From Zygaena filipendulae (Eukaryota; Arthropoda; Insecta; Lepidoptera; Zygaenidae), in the NCBI GenBank assembly GCA_907165275.2, contig OU015654.1:9999501-10063500 (forward strand): 64,000 nt of DNA, read 5' to 3'. How positions within the stretch are numbered: the first letter of the stretch is position 1; each line of letters begins with the position of its first letter. Under the pieces are notes generated by a model. The model saw only the letters and a program-made list of their open reading frames with translations. It was not told the origin of the DNA and ran no database searches. Positions 27,985 through 40,512 of the stretch are shown here, piece by piece. The position numbers and the translations under genes were made by a program.

Positions 27985-28142
27985 TAGCTGTGCCCCGCAG
28001 TTTCACCCGCGTGAGTTTTAGGATCAGGAACCTTTGCCGACGCAGGCAGAACAACCCGCCAATGTTTCATTACAATCGGACGAATGGTTTCAAAACGCAT
28101 AGAGGACAGACATACAAACATTAATTTTTATTTATAAAGATT
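27985..28142 (+). mobile_element. Dispersed repeat with a different 3' half
   Basis: It starts like the family (ACTAGCTGTGCCCCGCAGTT) but continues with TTAGGATCAGGAACCTTTGC and ATTTATAAAGATTT rather than the CGGGAATTCC core. The piece at about 19660-19850 has the same second half, so this is a separate subfamily. Confidence 0.65.
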
Positions 28143-28240
28143 TCCTAGTGTTGTTCCAAATGTTTGTTTGTTGTTGTTGGACAGTTGTTCAAAAAAGATA
28201 GTTAAAATAATAATAATAATTTATCTGAATTTCGTTGCAA

Positions 28241-28470
28241 GCCAATAGTGACTCCAGCGTACTTTCGAACGTCACGAGTGTGGAGCTGCAGGAAATATCT
28301 TAGTCTACGATAAATAACTCAATCGCAGCGCAGTACACTTTAGTGCAATTAAAGGGCGGAAGTGGCTTGCAAACAAGCACATCGCGTCGGTGCCAGCGCC
28401 GGCGTCGCGTTACTTGCGTGATGCAATGCGAATGGACGCGCAACTAATGTCACTCAATAGATACTGTTGA
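28241..28470. promoter_or_regulatory. GC-rich island in the gene desert
   Basis: A block of about 220 bp with many CpG (GGTGCCAGCGCCGGCGTCGC) stands out from AT-rich flanks. It lacks a long open frame and matches no repeat seen elsewhere in the window. It could be a promoter, enhancer or leader exon, possibly of the lipase about 3.7 kb downstream on the minus strand. This is inference from composition only. Confidence 0.3.
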
Positions 28471-30124
28471 ATACACTTTATGTAACTAATAGAGCGAATG
28501 TGCGACTAAGCGCTTCTTTTATTTAGGACAAGTGTAGGATGATTAGTCGCAGTTATACTTGAAGGGTTGTCTATGTCTTATTTAAGTGAAGCGGTCTGAA
28601 TAGTGGATACTGTGAGAAATGACGTGAATAGAAGTGGTTGTATTTACCACCTACAATCTTTAGACATGTTTATTTGTTAGGTTTTATTACGGAAATTATT
28701 TTTCATCACGGAAATTTGTCTAGTATCTATAGTCTATTAAAAACTCTTCCTTGAAAAGATACATTTTTCAAAAACTTGTGGAAATTTTAAACAAAAGGTT
28801 GTTATCTACAGTTTGATGTCCTTTATGGGCAGATAATTCAGTAGCGCTAGAATGGGTAAGAGTCATGACATGACAATATCAGGCTCAAAATTGTTTCGTC
28901 TCACGAAACAAGAATCGAACTCGAAACTTTTACGAAATGCATTGTACGTATTTATTTATAAAATACCATTCATTTTTTTTAATTCACCATTGCCTTTTAT
29001 AGTATTATTACCTGTAAATTGACCAGTTCATTCTCAATATGATCCAGGTGAAGGTTGGACACTTCAAAAAATACTTGAAGACAATAATTTTTTGTTGTTA
29101 TTGTAAATTGTACCTACGTTAATTATTTTACCGTCAAAATATTTATTAATAAACTCGGTTCTCTTTACTTTATTCGCGGAGTCTTAGGTTTTTGCGTGGG
29201 TATAACTACTGTGGGTATACATCTACATCTTTAAAAAAATGGTTAAAAAGTTGATTCTAATCTAAATGTCGACTGAATGAATCTATAGAAACGGTATTGA
29301 GGTTCAAATCGATATTATTTTTTATTTTTTGTTACGGCCAGGAGCTGATAGAAGATCTGATTATGATACCGAATTTAACAACGGTAATAACATAAAACTG
29401 AAGAGTTCTAAAAACAAAACCTCCATTACATTAAATCGTATACATAGATTATTTACTGACGACAAAGTTTCAGGCTCTGTCAGAGAGTTGAAATCTATTT
29501 GTTTCGGTTCTCGATTCTGCCATGTAGATAGATACGTATACTATAAAATATAAATGATTATAAATGATTGAAATTATTTTTGTAATTTGTTTGAAAATTT
29601 CTATGAGCAAATCAGCCAAATCAATAAAAATGAACTGAACCGTGAAGTAATGAAATACCCTAAAGTTCTAACCTTATTTATAAAGTATTGAATAAGTCTA
29701 TATTTTTAATCTTTTTTTTTCATCAGCATCAATGAAAATTTATTTTCAAAAACAATTAAATATGTCAATTACATAGTTCTTATTTCGCGGTTTTTATTTA
29801 GATATCACTCGCAGTTCCCCGCGATTTCAGTCCAAATTTACTAACATAGTTTATGCGAATCATCGTTTCGCTAAAATAAATGTATTGTGTGAGTACTATT
29901 AATTCAATATTTTCCTTGTTTTTAAAATACAAAGGAACATAATTGCATTATACTCACAATCAATTATAATATGTATTTTTGTAGAGATTACTGATTAGCT
30001 TTTTTCATCCTATATAAAACACAACCTATTATTGGTATTGTATGTAATCACATTATGTATTTTATACTAGTCGCATTTGCCTATCTAATATACTATGTAA
30101 ACACCTATCTAATTTCCTCTCTCT

Positions 30125-30275
30125 TATAAATCTGTTCACTCAAAGGTTGCCTGGGAGAGATCGCTTTAAGCCATAAGGCCGCCTTTTGTATACCTTTAAG
30201 TTAAATGTAAGAAAATTTGTAAACACTTTTTTTTTGTTTGGTGTACAATAAAGAGTTATCTATCTATCTATCTAT
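30125..30275 (+). mobile_element. Retroelement 3' end with CTAT tail
   Basis: GGTTGCCTGGGAGAGATCGC, ATAAGGCCGCCTTTTGTA and GGTGTACAATAAAGAGTTAT lead into a CTAT microsatellite (about 30258-30273). The poly(A)-signal-like end followed by a short tandem tail is typical of a LINE 3' UTR. No reverse transcriptase is present. Confidence 0.7.
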
Positions 30276-30520
30276 ATTATATGTAGGTTACCCAGATTAC
30301 CTAGAAAATATGCAATCTGGAGGTCAGTCCATAACAGCTTTGCTGTATGTTATACATTTTTACATACAAATATATATATTCAATATTTTTTATTCCTAAT
30401 TACGATACTTTTGTTTTAGTGTGTTTATTGCCGGCTATAAAAGCGTAATGCACAGTCATACAACTACCATTTTGGCAATAAGTATCTAGTCATAAAACTC
30501 GTTAACTATATGACTATAAA

Positions 30521-30724
30521 ATGATTTTATTTTGTTACTTGTTATATTCTGGGACCGTAATAATTTTGCATACTTTCATGAAAGCCTTTAGTGTATACAA
30601 GCTGTTTTTAAGAAAATTATCCATTATAACTGTATTCATTTCCTGTTTTCATAAATTGAGTAAAACAGGAAACGCGTTAACAAAAAGAGGTATCCCATTA
30701 ATAAAAAATTATGCCGCGTATTAA
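30521..30724 (+). CDS. Candidate small ORF, 67 aa, unknown
   Basis: I do not recognise this protein. The frame starts with a hydrophobic segment (MILFCYLLYSGTVIILH) that could be a signal peptide or membrane anchor, has a basic middle, and ends with KR followed by 11 residues (GIPLIKNYAAY), a layout seen in some processed peptides. A TATAAAA lies 85 bp upstream (30436). A four-codon upstream ORF at 30510 overlaps the start. In AT-rich sequence a frame this long is expected by chance, so support is weak. Confidence 0.15.
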   Translation: MILFCYLLYSGTVIILHTFMKAFSVYKLFLRKLSIITVFISCFHKLSKTGNALTKRGIPLIKNYAAY

Positions 30725-33700
30725 AAATCGAAATTAATTTAATTAAATACTACTATATAAATGTTGCCCCTTGACAAACATTCATTTCTTATGATTTTGC
30801 AATGATAATTTTATTAGAATATTTCTAAATCTGAACTTGTCATTTTACCGACACACTGTTTGTGTCGTAATTTTTTAAACGTTGTGTGTAATACAAATGT
30901 TACTTACACGCAATGCTCTAGAAGTGTACGCTTTACCTACTTGCGTTTGGAGTTTAGATACGATACTTGCAATACCTTACTCGCCCGGGTAATGTAATTT
31001 ACACTAAAGTTACCGTCTATAAATACTAACAATAAAGTGATAAAGTGAAAAAGTAATATTATGTGTGATGTGGAAACTTTCATGGTGATCGGTTAAACGG
31101 TTTCAGAGTCATCATCCATTGTTATGTAAACATATTAGAGATATTATTATATTAAATACATATTTCTATTATTCATTTGTACACTGAACTGAATTTAGCG
31201 CATTTACACTACATTCTTACTATATAAACAAGTCCATTGGTACTGTCACAAAATTCTAAGAATACCTACTTAACCTACATATTTACTATCAAGTGCATTC
31301 AGAAAAATTAGGTAGGTAATGTGAGTCAAAACTAAGTAAGACAAAGAAAGGAAACAAAAAACATTTATTTAACGTAAAACTGATTGACTTGATTGATTAA
31401 AATTTAGAAGCGACCTTGGTAACTATTAATAAAGAATGTAAATGGGAATATAAGATCTAAGTAACTTTATGAAGACTCAAAATATTGATCCATTAATAAA
31501 CAACGCGTTGAAGTCTTTTGCTCTAGCGCTACACGCTTGAGTAATGAGTAGGTATCGAGGTACAAAATGGTCGTTGATTTTTACGTGAATTATAATAAAA
31601 AAATATTAGATTTTTTTATTTATTCTTTAAATAAATAAATAAAGAAAACAAAAATTAAAGCATTATGTTACCAATAATCTTAAGTATGTGGACGATTGGA
31701 AATACGAGTGAATATTTTTGCAAAATACTTAAACCTATACAAAATAATGATATTTTCAAATTATCTATTGATCTACTCATATGCTTATGTTCTGAAAATA
31801 TAAAATAAAATTAGTTTAGAGAGTTTCTAGGAAGAATTTATTTATTCATGATACTTACCAATTTTAATTTTATTTGAAATATCACGTCTTCTATGATAAT
31901 TCGACGAATAAATAATATGGTAGTGAAGAACTCAGTCCTCATTAATAATGCTTCACATGGCTGCAAAGCGTAGACTATGTGCAATCGGTTTCGCATCGAG
32001 GCCAAAACTGCCACTCCTTTTTAGAATATTTGAAATTAGCAAACTCAATGTTAATTACTAAACAGTTCAATGACTAATATTGCAAATTGTAACAATGCAG
32101 TCAACCAGTATAGGATGTCATGTTATTTTTTTAAAGTTAAAAACTATCATTGTTAGTAAATTTAAAAAAAAATAGTCATTAGTAGTAATTTAAATGTGGA
32201 AGTCATGTGGACAAATAAATTCAAAAAGACTGCGTTTATAATGTTGGAGTAAAGACAATATTAAAAACAATATAAATATGATGTAGTTATTCTTTGCCTA
32301 AATACAGGAGATAAAATAGCATACAATCAGACTATTTTATCGTTACCTACTACTGAAGCACAGACCAACCCTAACGTAGAAGATGTAAGCAATAATAATC
32401 TACATGTGCGGATTGGAGGACTTCGAACACGCTAGCCTTTCAAATGACTTCTGCGTGTAGGTATATAGGTTGCCTCTAGTTTGATACTATGATAGGTACA
32501 ACAAACTTAGATCGTAATCGAATTAGCAGAATAAAAAAAAACGCTATAAGTAAGTAATCTTGTACATTATTGTAATAAAGAAAACAAACTTCAAATTCAG
32601 TATTACATTCAATGATATAAAAAATCAGTGATTACATTTTATTGTAATAACAAAATTTTAAACTATCCGTTTTCTTACAACCATAATAATTGACTGATTT
32701 GTATGCAGAAAGCAATTAAGTTACAACAGGGTATATACTATTGATAAAGTTGCTAAAGTTATTTGAAATAATTTAAATATATTATTATTCTCGTAAAAAT
32801 GAACTAGAGAACCGTAAAACTGCGTGAATATTAATCCTACCTATAGTAAAATCATTTATAGAATCGGTTCCGTAGTTCCAGATTACTCCCTACAGAAAAA
32901 CAAGCAAATAAACATACATACACAAAAGTACCCACTATAAGCTTAAATTACTAGGTATATAATACACGTTTTTCTCTACCAATAATCAAATAATTATGAT
33001 TCTCTTTTAGACAACAAACTTATTGGTCTTTTGAAAATAAAGCTATATTAATGAAATGTTATAAACGTAACATTTTCTTAATAACGAAAATAAAAAAATA
33101 GAGGTTTATTTTATGGTCTTTCCATTCACGAAAAAACCTTTTAAACAATTTTTTAGCATAATATAGAATAAAGCAAATCTCAAACGTTAATTTAAATATG
33201 ATAAATGACGTAGCAAAGTTTTTTAATCTGTTTAGAAATTGCCATGACATTACAGTGGAACAATCAGCGAGTGATAATAATCAATTTAAAATAAATTGCG
33301 AGGAGATAGATTCGTATTTCCTTTCGTCGATGATTAAAAGGCGGGTCAATAAATAAAATACATTATTGATGACTAAGGAAAAGAAAGGTTTCCCATTAAT
33401 TATTAAGTGAAATTTGGTATCGATTCGATAAGTTATTTAATATACCTACTTACTTAATATAGCATAGTCTTAAATCTCACTTTAACAGTCTACGAGTCGC
33501 GTTGCGAGAAATTTTAATAACTCCTTACAGAGAAATAAAAATAGCGGAATACAGATAGCAAAAGTAAAAAGAAAAATGTTCAATTTTAAAAGGAGAAAAG
33601 TGAGTTCCGCGTATTTAAGTTGCACTTTGGCGAAGTGCGATCGGACATAAAATTTGTTATCGTTTACGTAAATTTTGTTATGATGTGTCATATGTATTTT

Positions 33701-34694
33701 ATTAATTCCGCGAATGGCTGTTGTCTGCTATTTTATATACTATTTCTGTTACATTAGCCGTAAGGTTTTCCTCAAAATTAAAAATAAAATAAAATAAAAA
33801 ATAAAATAAAAATAATATTTGAACGATTTAAACTTTCAATTTTGTGTACTTTATACTTATAGAGTGTCTGTTAAAAAGTTGGACCGTTTTAGTAGTTTTG
33901 GATTCGTCTGATTTTTTATTAACGAGTAGGTACTTACCTACTTTTTACTGGCGAGTTTTTAAATGCTGTAGAAGTGTTACCGAAATTAATATTATATTAA
34001 TAATATAACTATTTACTCTATTTTAAATATCAAACTATCGATTTCTTTTGAAATAAATTATTAGCCTTGTAAATATGTTATTTTAGTTATTATTGCTCCG
34101 TCCGTACATCTGTATCTACATGAAGTTTACACAAAATGAGGTCACAGGAGAAAGCTCCCGTCTACATGCGTCTACCTAAGTACATATCTCGGATCGCGCG
34201 CTTCCAAGCAACTATTTAGTTTACATTAAAATAGAACAAAAGTTCATATTTGAATATAAAGATTTATATTGGAATATAAGAAATGATTTTTGTAGATAAT
34301 TAGCGTTATTTTAAATGTTTGAACATGTAGATCAAATTTTTGTTGCGAGTTGTCACTTTTAGTAGCAACTACTTTTTACTTATTTATTGTGAAGGAGAAT
34401 TAAATAGGTATTGTAGAATCCTACTTTTCTATGAGTCTACTTACTACAACAGTTAAATTCACTGTCATGACGATAGCTAATATACTTCCTCAAGTCTTAA
34501 CTGTTCGATCGGTAACTTTTAGCAGTAGACTCATAGAGTACCTATCTATTTTGCAAAGCAGTTTTACTAACTGCTTATTTTTTCAGTGTGTATCAAAATA
34601 TACACTTTTTTCTAGTTGCCAGTTATAAAGAGGAATTCAGAACCTAAGCGGGAAGTTATAAAGTTTTTTTTAATCTGAGATATAATTTTTTGTA

Positions 34695-34764
34695 TTCCGA
34701 TATTCCGGAATTCCTGCGGGAACTCCGAAATTATCGCGGGTGAAACCGCACGGGACAGCTAGTG
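34695..34764 (-). mobile_element. Truncated dispersed repeat
   Basis: Only the CTAGT-side third remains: CGGAATTCCTGCGGGAACTC through GGTGAAACCGCACGGGACAG to CTAGT. Confidence 0.7.
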
Positions 34765-36913
34765 TATAAAATTGAATTAAAATTATTATTATTATTATAA
34801 CACGAAAGGATATTAATTATTATTTAAAATATAATTCGAAAAAAATTGCGGAAGTATAGGTAATAAGTATAGTTATTTTGTGCGGGCTTTATAAATTCTA
34901 GTTGTTTAATAATAAAATATATAATAATTACTTACCATCGCCTTCAAACCTGTTATATTAAGAGACAGTGTCCACGCTTGACTTTCTAATAACGGATTAC
35001 TTCTGATTAGATAACTCTTGTTAAAACAAATCGCAGACATTGTGATTAAAAAGTTTTGTCGGCGGTAGGCTATGCTCACCTGTTACTATAATTTGTTAAT
35101 TAGTTGCTAAAACCATCCAATGCAAATATGAAGTTTCAGTAAGAATATTTTGGTAGGATATTTCTTACATAAAGAAAAAGATTATATGACTGTAAATATG
35201 TATAAAATAAAGATAGGTCGTAAATGCTTCTGGTTTGTTTACCTATTAACGGTTTAACCCTTTACAAACTAATACACGTTAAATCTACCCATGAGAGTTA
35301 TAGATAACGCACAGAGAATAAAGTAAATGTAGCCTTAAACCATCGCAGTGCACAGACAAACCAAATTTGGTTTTTGTTGCACTGGAAATATGTGAATATT
35401 GTATTTATTGGTTTTTTTAAAATAAATAAATAAATAAAATAATTAATCTGGACTAAAAAGATTACACTAAATGAATAGACATATTTTCATACCTTTCAAG
35501 CGGATTCTACTCATGTAGAATTCAACATACACATTTACCTACATATATCAAAACAGTAGGTAATTAACACATTTTTTTAGGCACTTAAACATATCCAAAT
35601 AACATAAAAATCGACGTAACCTACATTAAGTAGGTATACGTAGTTAAAAGTATACGGTTACTTTAACTATAAAATCGGGTCGTGGCTTTGGTAATAAGAA
35701 TCTTCAACTTTTAATAGTAAGTTTTTTAATGATAAAATATGTCTACAAACAAGTGCCTAGGTATTAACATCGACCCAATAATTACATATAAGTAACGAAC
35801 GGACAAAATAAACGAGTGCAATAATTTCAAATTTCAATGTCGATGAATTAGCCCATTTTTATTTTACAAACATAAAGGCAAAAAAACACAAAGGTTATGG
35901 GTGGCATTGATTTGGCGTAAACACTTATGGAGTAATTTTATTTTAGTTTCTTCTAGCTAGCCAGTACATATCTACATATAATATGTGTTTAAATAAAACA
36001 TTATGGATAAAAATTAATGAATTATGTCATATGTATATGTTTTGTATGTATGTTTTTGACAATATAATTATTTTTAATGAATAGTGCCTTGAGTGCTATA
36101 AGCGCCCTCACAAAGTGAAATCAATCTTGCCAGCAGCGTACGTATAATTACAGACATAGTCTATGTATATTGTATACAGATGCCTTATACCAGCATTAAG
36201 GAGGTACCTATTCAGTTTCCGACAAGATATTAAATCTCGATCAATAGCATATTGCTACGTGACCGTAAACGCAGACACAACACAATGTTCGCTAAATTAC
36301 CGGCAGTTACGTTCAATAGTAGGCCGTATAGGAGGTTTTTAATGTTACATATTTGAAAATTACTTTTTATTTGAACAAAAAAAACTCTGTTTATTTGTCC
36401 ATTCTGTTAGTTATATAATGCCATTAACAATGCCGTAATGTACTTATTTTATAACAGTGCATACGAAAACTCATATTACTTAGTTAATTTTACAGAAATA
36501 AAACTTGTAAAGAAGTTATTTCAGCAGGTATCACATATGCCTAAATTATTAGTATGTTTTAAAAGTTGGGAGCAAAAAGTATCTACTTAATAGAAACTCT
36601 GAAATTAATAGGCGTGACGAAAAAATTGTAGCAAATTATTCGTGGCCACGTGACATTACGATAAGTTCTTTCATTTTCCATAGCAGTAGCTATTACAGAT
36701 TACCTATAATCAATTTGGCTAAGGCGGCCTATCGTAAGCAGAGGGCATAATATACCTATTATACATTGGATCCCTAAGGGCAGCTGATGTAGTGCCTACT
36801 TAGATGCCTACTTTTTATTTTTTATTGTAAATATATTATTTGATGCATAAAAACACCTAGACTCAGAATAATCCATATTATGTCCATCACCTAATATATG
36901 TAGGTAGTTAGGT

Positions 36914-37283
36914 ACAACGTGTTAATCAATTGTCTGAAAACTAGAAAGTAGTTTCTTCAGAATCGACTTCCGAATCGATCGCACCATGCTTTATATAGGT
37001 TATATTTTTTCATTTTTATCAGCCCATGTCTAAATTATTTATATACTCATAGAAAAGTAGGAATATGTGGCGCGTATACGCCACCCATAGCAAAAAAAAT
37101 CGAATCCGTCATTGACACATAGAAGCAGGCGTAGCGCTTGAAATTTCGTAGATAGGTCACCTCCAAGCTAATGTTGAATAACTTTTAGACTGTTAATTTT
37201 TTTGACATAATTTATATTTTAATCACATTATTGTTGTAAATGAGGTTGTGTATCAGGTCAATTCACGTTCACGTTCACGTTGT
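36914..37283. mobile_element. ACGTGTTAAT MITE, uninterrupted copy
   Basis: It matches both halves of the element at 15635-16310: CAACGTGTTAATCAATT, CATTTTTATCAGCCCATGTC and CGTAGATAGGTCACCTCCAA. The TAGTCCGTC insert is absent. Its right terminus is altered by a short CACGTT repeat (about 37262-37281). Confidence 0.7.
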
Positions 37284-37492
37284 ATAAAAATCTCACTCAC
37301 AGTGTTTGTTATCGAACTCCTCCGAAACGGCTCGACCAATTTATATGAAATTTCCTGTGTATATTGGTGGGTCTGAGAATAGGTCATAGGCTATTTTTGA
37401 TACCCTAGGTGATAAGGGTTTTATAAAATTTTACTTTGGAGTTCCCCCGGGAATTCCGAAACTCACGCAAGTGAAACTTGGTACAGCTAGTA
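37284..37492 (-). mobile_element. Dispersed repeat abutting the ACGTGTTAAT MITE
   Basis: It runs from TATAAAAATCTCACTCACAG through TTCCCCCGGGAATTCCGAAA to GGTACAGCTAGTAATATAAT. It starts where the MITE ends, so one element probably inserted at the edge of the other. Confidence 0.65.
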
Positions 37493-38582
37493 ATATAATA
37501 ATTTTTACCCAGATTAAATAATATGATAACCTGGGTATCGAACCCGCAAGTATAATAATAAAAATAATAAAGTTTATTTCGACACCAACAAACATCACAA
37601 TCAATAATTAGAATTACAATAAGTTGTAGTGTTTTTTTTCATTTGAAATAGGTACTGGAGGTTGAACTAAGCGAAGCCTGTATTTCAGCTCTCCAGTGCT
37701 CCAACAAAGAAATGATAATTAGGTGAAATCGTTGTTGCAATTTTCATATTTTTTTATACTATAGTAGCGTTGGAGAAATTAAATCAAATTTTAAAATATG
37801 TAATACTAAAATACGTGTGTGTGTAGTATGTAGTATTTGTGTTCTTGGAACTATATGCGTCTAGATTGTTGAAGGTAAATATATATAAATACAAATACTA
37901 AGTACCTACTACTGCAGAGTACCCACCGTGTGCCCACCCACTGGGTCAGTAGTTCTGAGACCGGTCACTGCTGAGCGAAAGTTATTGTTTTCTCTTAAGA
38001 GACACCCGCTCAGACTAGAATGAAAGTTAATAGAAAATTAAATACTTATAGTATCACATAACTTATGATACTTCTATTTATATATGGATTCACGAGTTCA
38101 TTTTCTACATTAATTTTTATGTTTCAATGTTGCACGTGGGATCATCCACGCGGGAATCCTTTTATGTAGGTATGTAGATACTATGAAAAAAAGTACCTAC
38201 CATAAATTTTAACCCAGGTCATAAGCGTAGGTGGAGAACGCGATTTCAAACATATTCAGACACAGAGATACTGACAAACATTCCATTTTTAATATTACCT
38301 TTAGTTTTTTCCTTTATCATTTTTGTTATATTATTATTATCATAATATATAAAGCTCGATTACCACTTACTCACTGACATAATTGTTCTCCCAGAAGGAG
38401 CATCTCTAGGTTGATATAATGTATGGAACATGTAGAGGGGACGTTTCGGTAATTATGGGAAAACCTCGACATCTTCGATTCCTGCTTCTCATCAGGTAGT
38501 GAGTCGACTGCCCGCCGAAACTATCCATCGAAAGTGAAAACGTTTCTAACTAAATTTCATCCACACCTTGGGCAAATTTCAA

Positions 38583-38977
38583 TAGTGTAACTTTTTTTTC
38601 AAAATGGCGGAAAAAAACATGGCCGCCGAACAAAATTCAAACTCGATTATCTCCGAAACTATAGGAGTCTGATGGGGGGTGCTCAAACAAATGTCATAGA
38701 GGTCAATGGGGGGCAACCGCCTGGCGTGGTAAAAATCCAAAATGGCGGACTCAAAATGGCGGCCGAAAAAAAGGTGAGGGTGAGGTTCGGCATCCGGGGG
38801 TTTTTGGGGTCGCTGATGCCGAATATCGAATCAGTTTTTCGATTGCGTCATTTTTCAAGATGGCCGCCAAACATTAGTTCTTTGTATGGGGAAATTGTTT
38901 CGGCCCTGGCTCGGAAACGCGAGCTGCTCGCAGCTCGCGCACAGGGCGAATCTAGTCTACATTATATAGGTAAATAA
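38583..38977 (+). repeat. ATGGCGG-motif repeat block
   Basis: AAATGGCGG or its complement recurs at about 38602, 38742 and 38756, with variants at 38620 and 38860. The stretch is GC-rich in AT-rich surroundings. A 101-aa frame (38672-38977) runs through it with no known domain; its MAAEKK and RWPPN pieces are translations of the motif. I read this as a repetitive element of unknown class and not a gene. Confidence 0.5.
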
Positions 38978-40299
38978 AATATATTATTTTTTATCTTAAC
39001 TTAAATTACAAATTTTTAGTTAACTAGATATTATTTACTTGTAATTCTCACTAAAAAATGAAAGGAATATTACTACCTAAAAATATCATAATGACACGAA
39101 ATTCAAGTGTCAGTAGCGGAAAAATCAGTATACCTAACCATCTTTTGGCTACATCTAGCCATTCAACTAATAAAATATTCAATATAGAAATCCTTTGCTC
39201 TGTAAACGAAACCTCTGCATGCACATTAACGATATTCTGAAATTACGTGTAGGTACCTAATGTTAGAGCAAAATTGTATTATTAAATTAGTAAAATCTTT
39301 ACAATATATAAAATTAAATTGAAGTTTTTGTTTGTTATGTCAAAATAGCAGATTTTTAATAAATAATTCTATGTCTGTTAATCTGTCTTGTTACAAGACG
39401 TATAGCTATCATTACAGGTTTGAACGACATCACAATGGTTTTATGGAAATTAGCACCATAGGACGAAGTCATTACAGTACATCATGTGTTACGCGTTACG
39501 CATTACGAATTTTCGAGAGCCTTTCATTAAATTCGTTCAGTGGTTAATGGTGGCGTGGCGCGGTGTTAAAACTAATAAACGCAACTTTTTTTTTAGCAGT
39601 CAAAACCACAATACCACATTGACCAACAACAAGAATCATTTAAGTACCTACAACAATTTCCACATTTTAAAAAGAAACATTGTTTTTATGCAATATTTCG
39701 GAAACAGCGATTGCAATTATCTTTGTTTACCGAACACATAGCATAAGGTTGAGTCGACGTAAGAGTTACGGAGTTACGTCAAATCCACACATTGAGGTCA
39801 GTCGGTGATTTGGTGTCATTAGCCCGCTATCTTTGAGGTCTCGCAGACAATGACATCAAAAAATAATAATAACATAATAGGGTACTCTAGGCCGGTATAC
39901 TTCGCATATTGTTCGTGTTGCAACAGATGAGTGATTCGGAGACAGGTGTGTTTTTGTGAGCGTGTATGCGTGTGTGAGAGAGAATATAGAAATGATATGC
40001 GTCGGCTCGAGATCATTATTAAAAATGTTACTATGAAATTTAAGAAATTAAGAACAGTTATCATGATTTAATATAAAAATCCAAGGCCAAGGTGACACGA
40101 GAGGCAGTGACGTAGAGTTTTCTTTACTCTCTCTCTATAGGTATAGGTACACTCATCATAACTCTTTAATAGATATCACTATGGAAATATTAAGATTCAG
40201 TTCGAGATTAATGAATGTATCTTTTTATAATTTTACCTATATACAAATATTGAAAAATCTACTTCTAAAAAGAACTAACAAGTAAATATTAGATATCCT

Positions 40300-40512
40300 A
40301 CTAATATTATAAATGTGAAAGTGTGGATGTTTGGATGTTTAGATGTTTGGATGTTTGTTACTCAATCACGCAAAAAAAGCTGAACGGATTTGGATGAAAT
40401 TTGGCATGCACGTTGTCAGGGGTACAGAAAAGGACATAGGGTACTTTTTATCCCGGAATTCCCGCGGGAACTCCGAAATTACCGCGGGTGGAACCGCGGG
40501 GCACAGCTAGTA
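40300..40512 (-). mobile_element. Dispersed CCCGCGG repeat, full-length copy
   Basis: The best-preserved minus-oriented copy: TACTAATATTATAAATGTGA, a GGATGTTT triplication, AACGGATTTGGATGAAATTT, TTTATCCCGGAATTCCCGCG, and GGGGCACAGCTAGTATAG. It is almost the reverse complement of 12603-12796, which gives a consensus of about 200 bp. Confidence 0.85.

Larger units (their letters stand above)
24588..28240. other. Lipase upstream sequence with dispersed repeats
   Basis: No coding region is recognisable. A 3' splice site (TTTTCCTGCAG on minus) ends at about 24606, marking a leader exon of the lipase that must begin further right. Dispersed repeats occur at 24820-24985 (degenerate), 26010-26213, 26582-26778 (degenerate) and 27985-28142. 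The frames at 26190-26490 on both strands are overlapping shadows without family features. Confidence 0.45.
28471..34680. other. AT-rich gene desert, first part
   Basis: No recognised gene, tRNA or rRNA. Contents are a retroelement 3' end at 30125-30275, a small ORF at 30521-30724 described separately, AAAAT-type simple sequence near 33780-33815, and long AT-rich stretches. The minus frames at 33059-33250 and 33482-33691 are AT-rich with no features. Confidence 0.5.
34765..38580. other. AT-rich gene desert, second part
   Basis: No coding region is seen. The stretch contains the uninterrupted ACGTGTTAAT element (36914-37283) directly joined to a dispersed repeat (37284-37492). The remainder is AT-rich unique-looking sequence. 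Confidence 0.5.
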
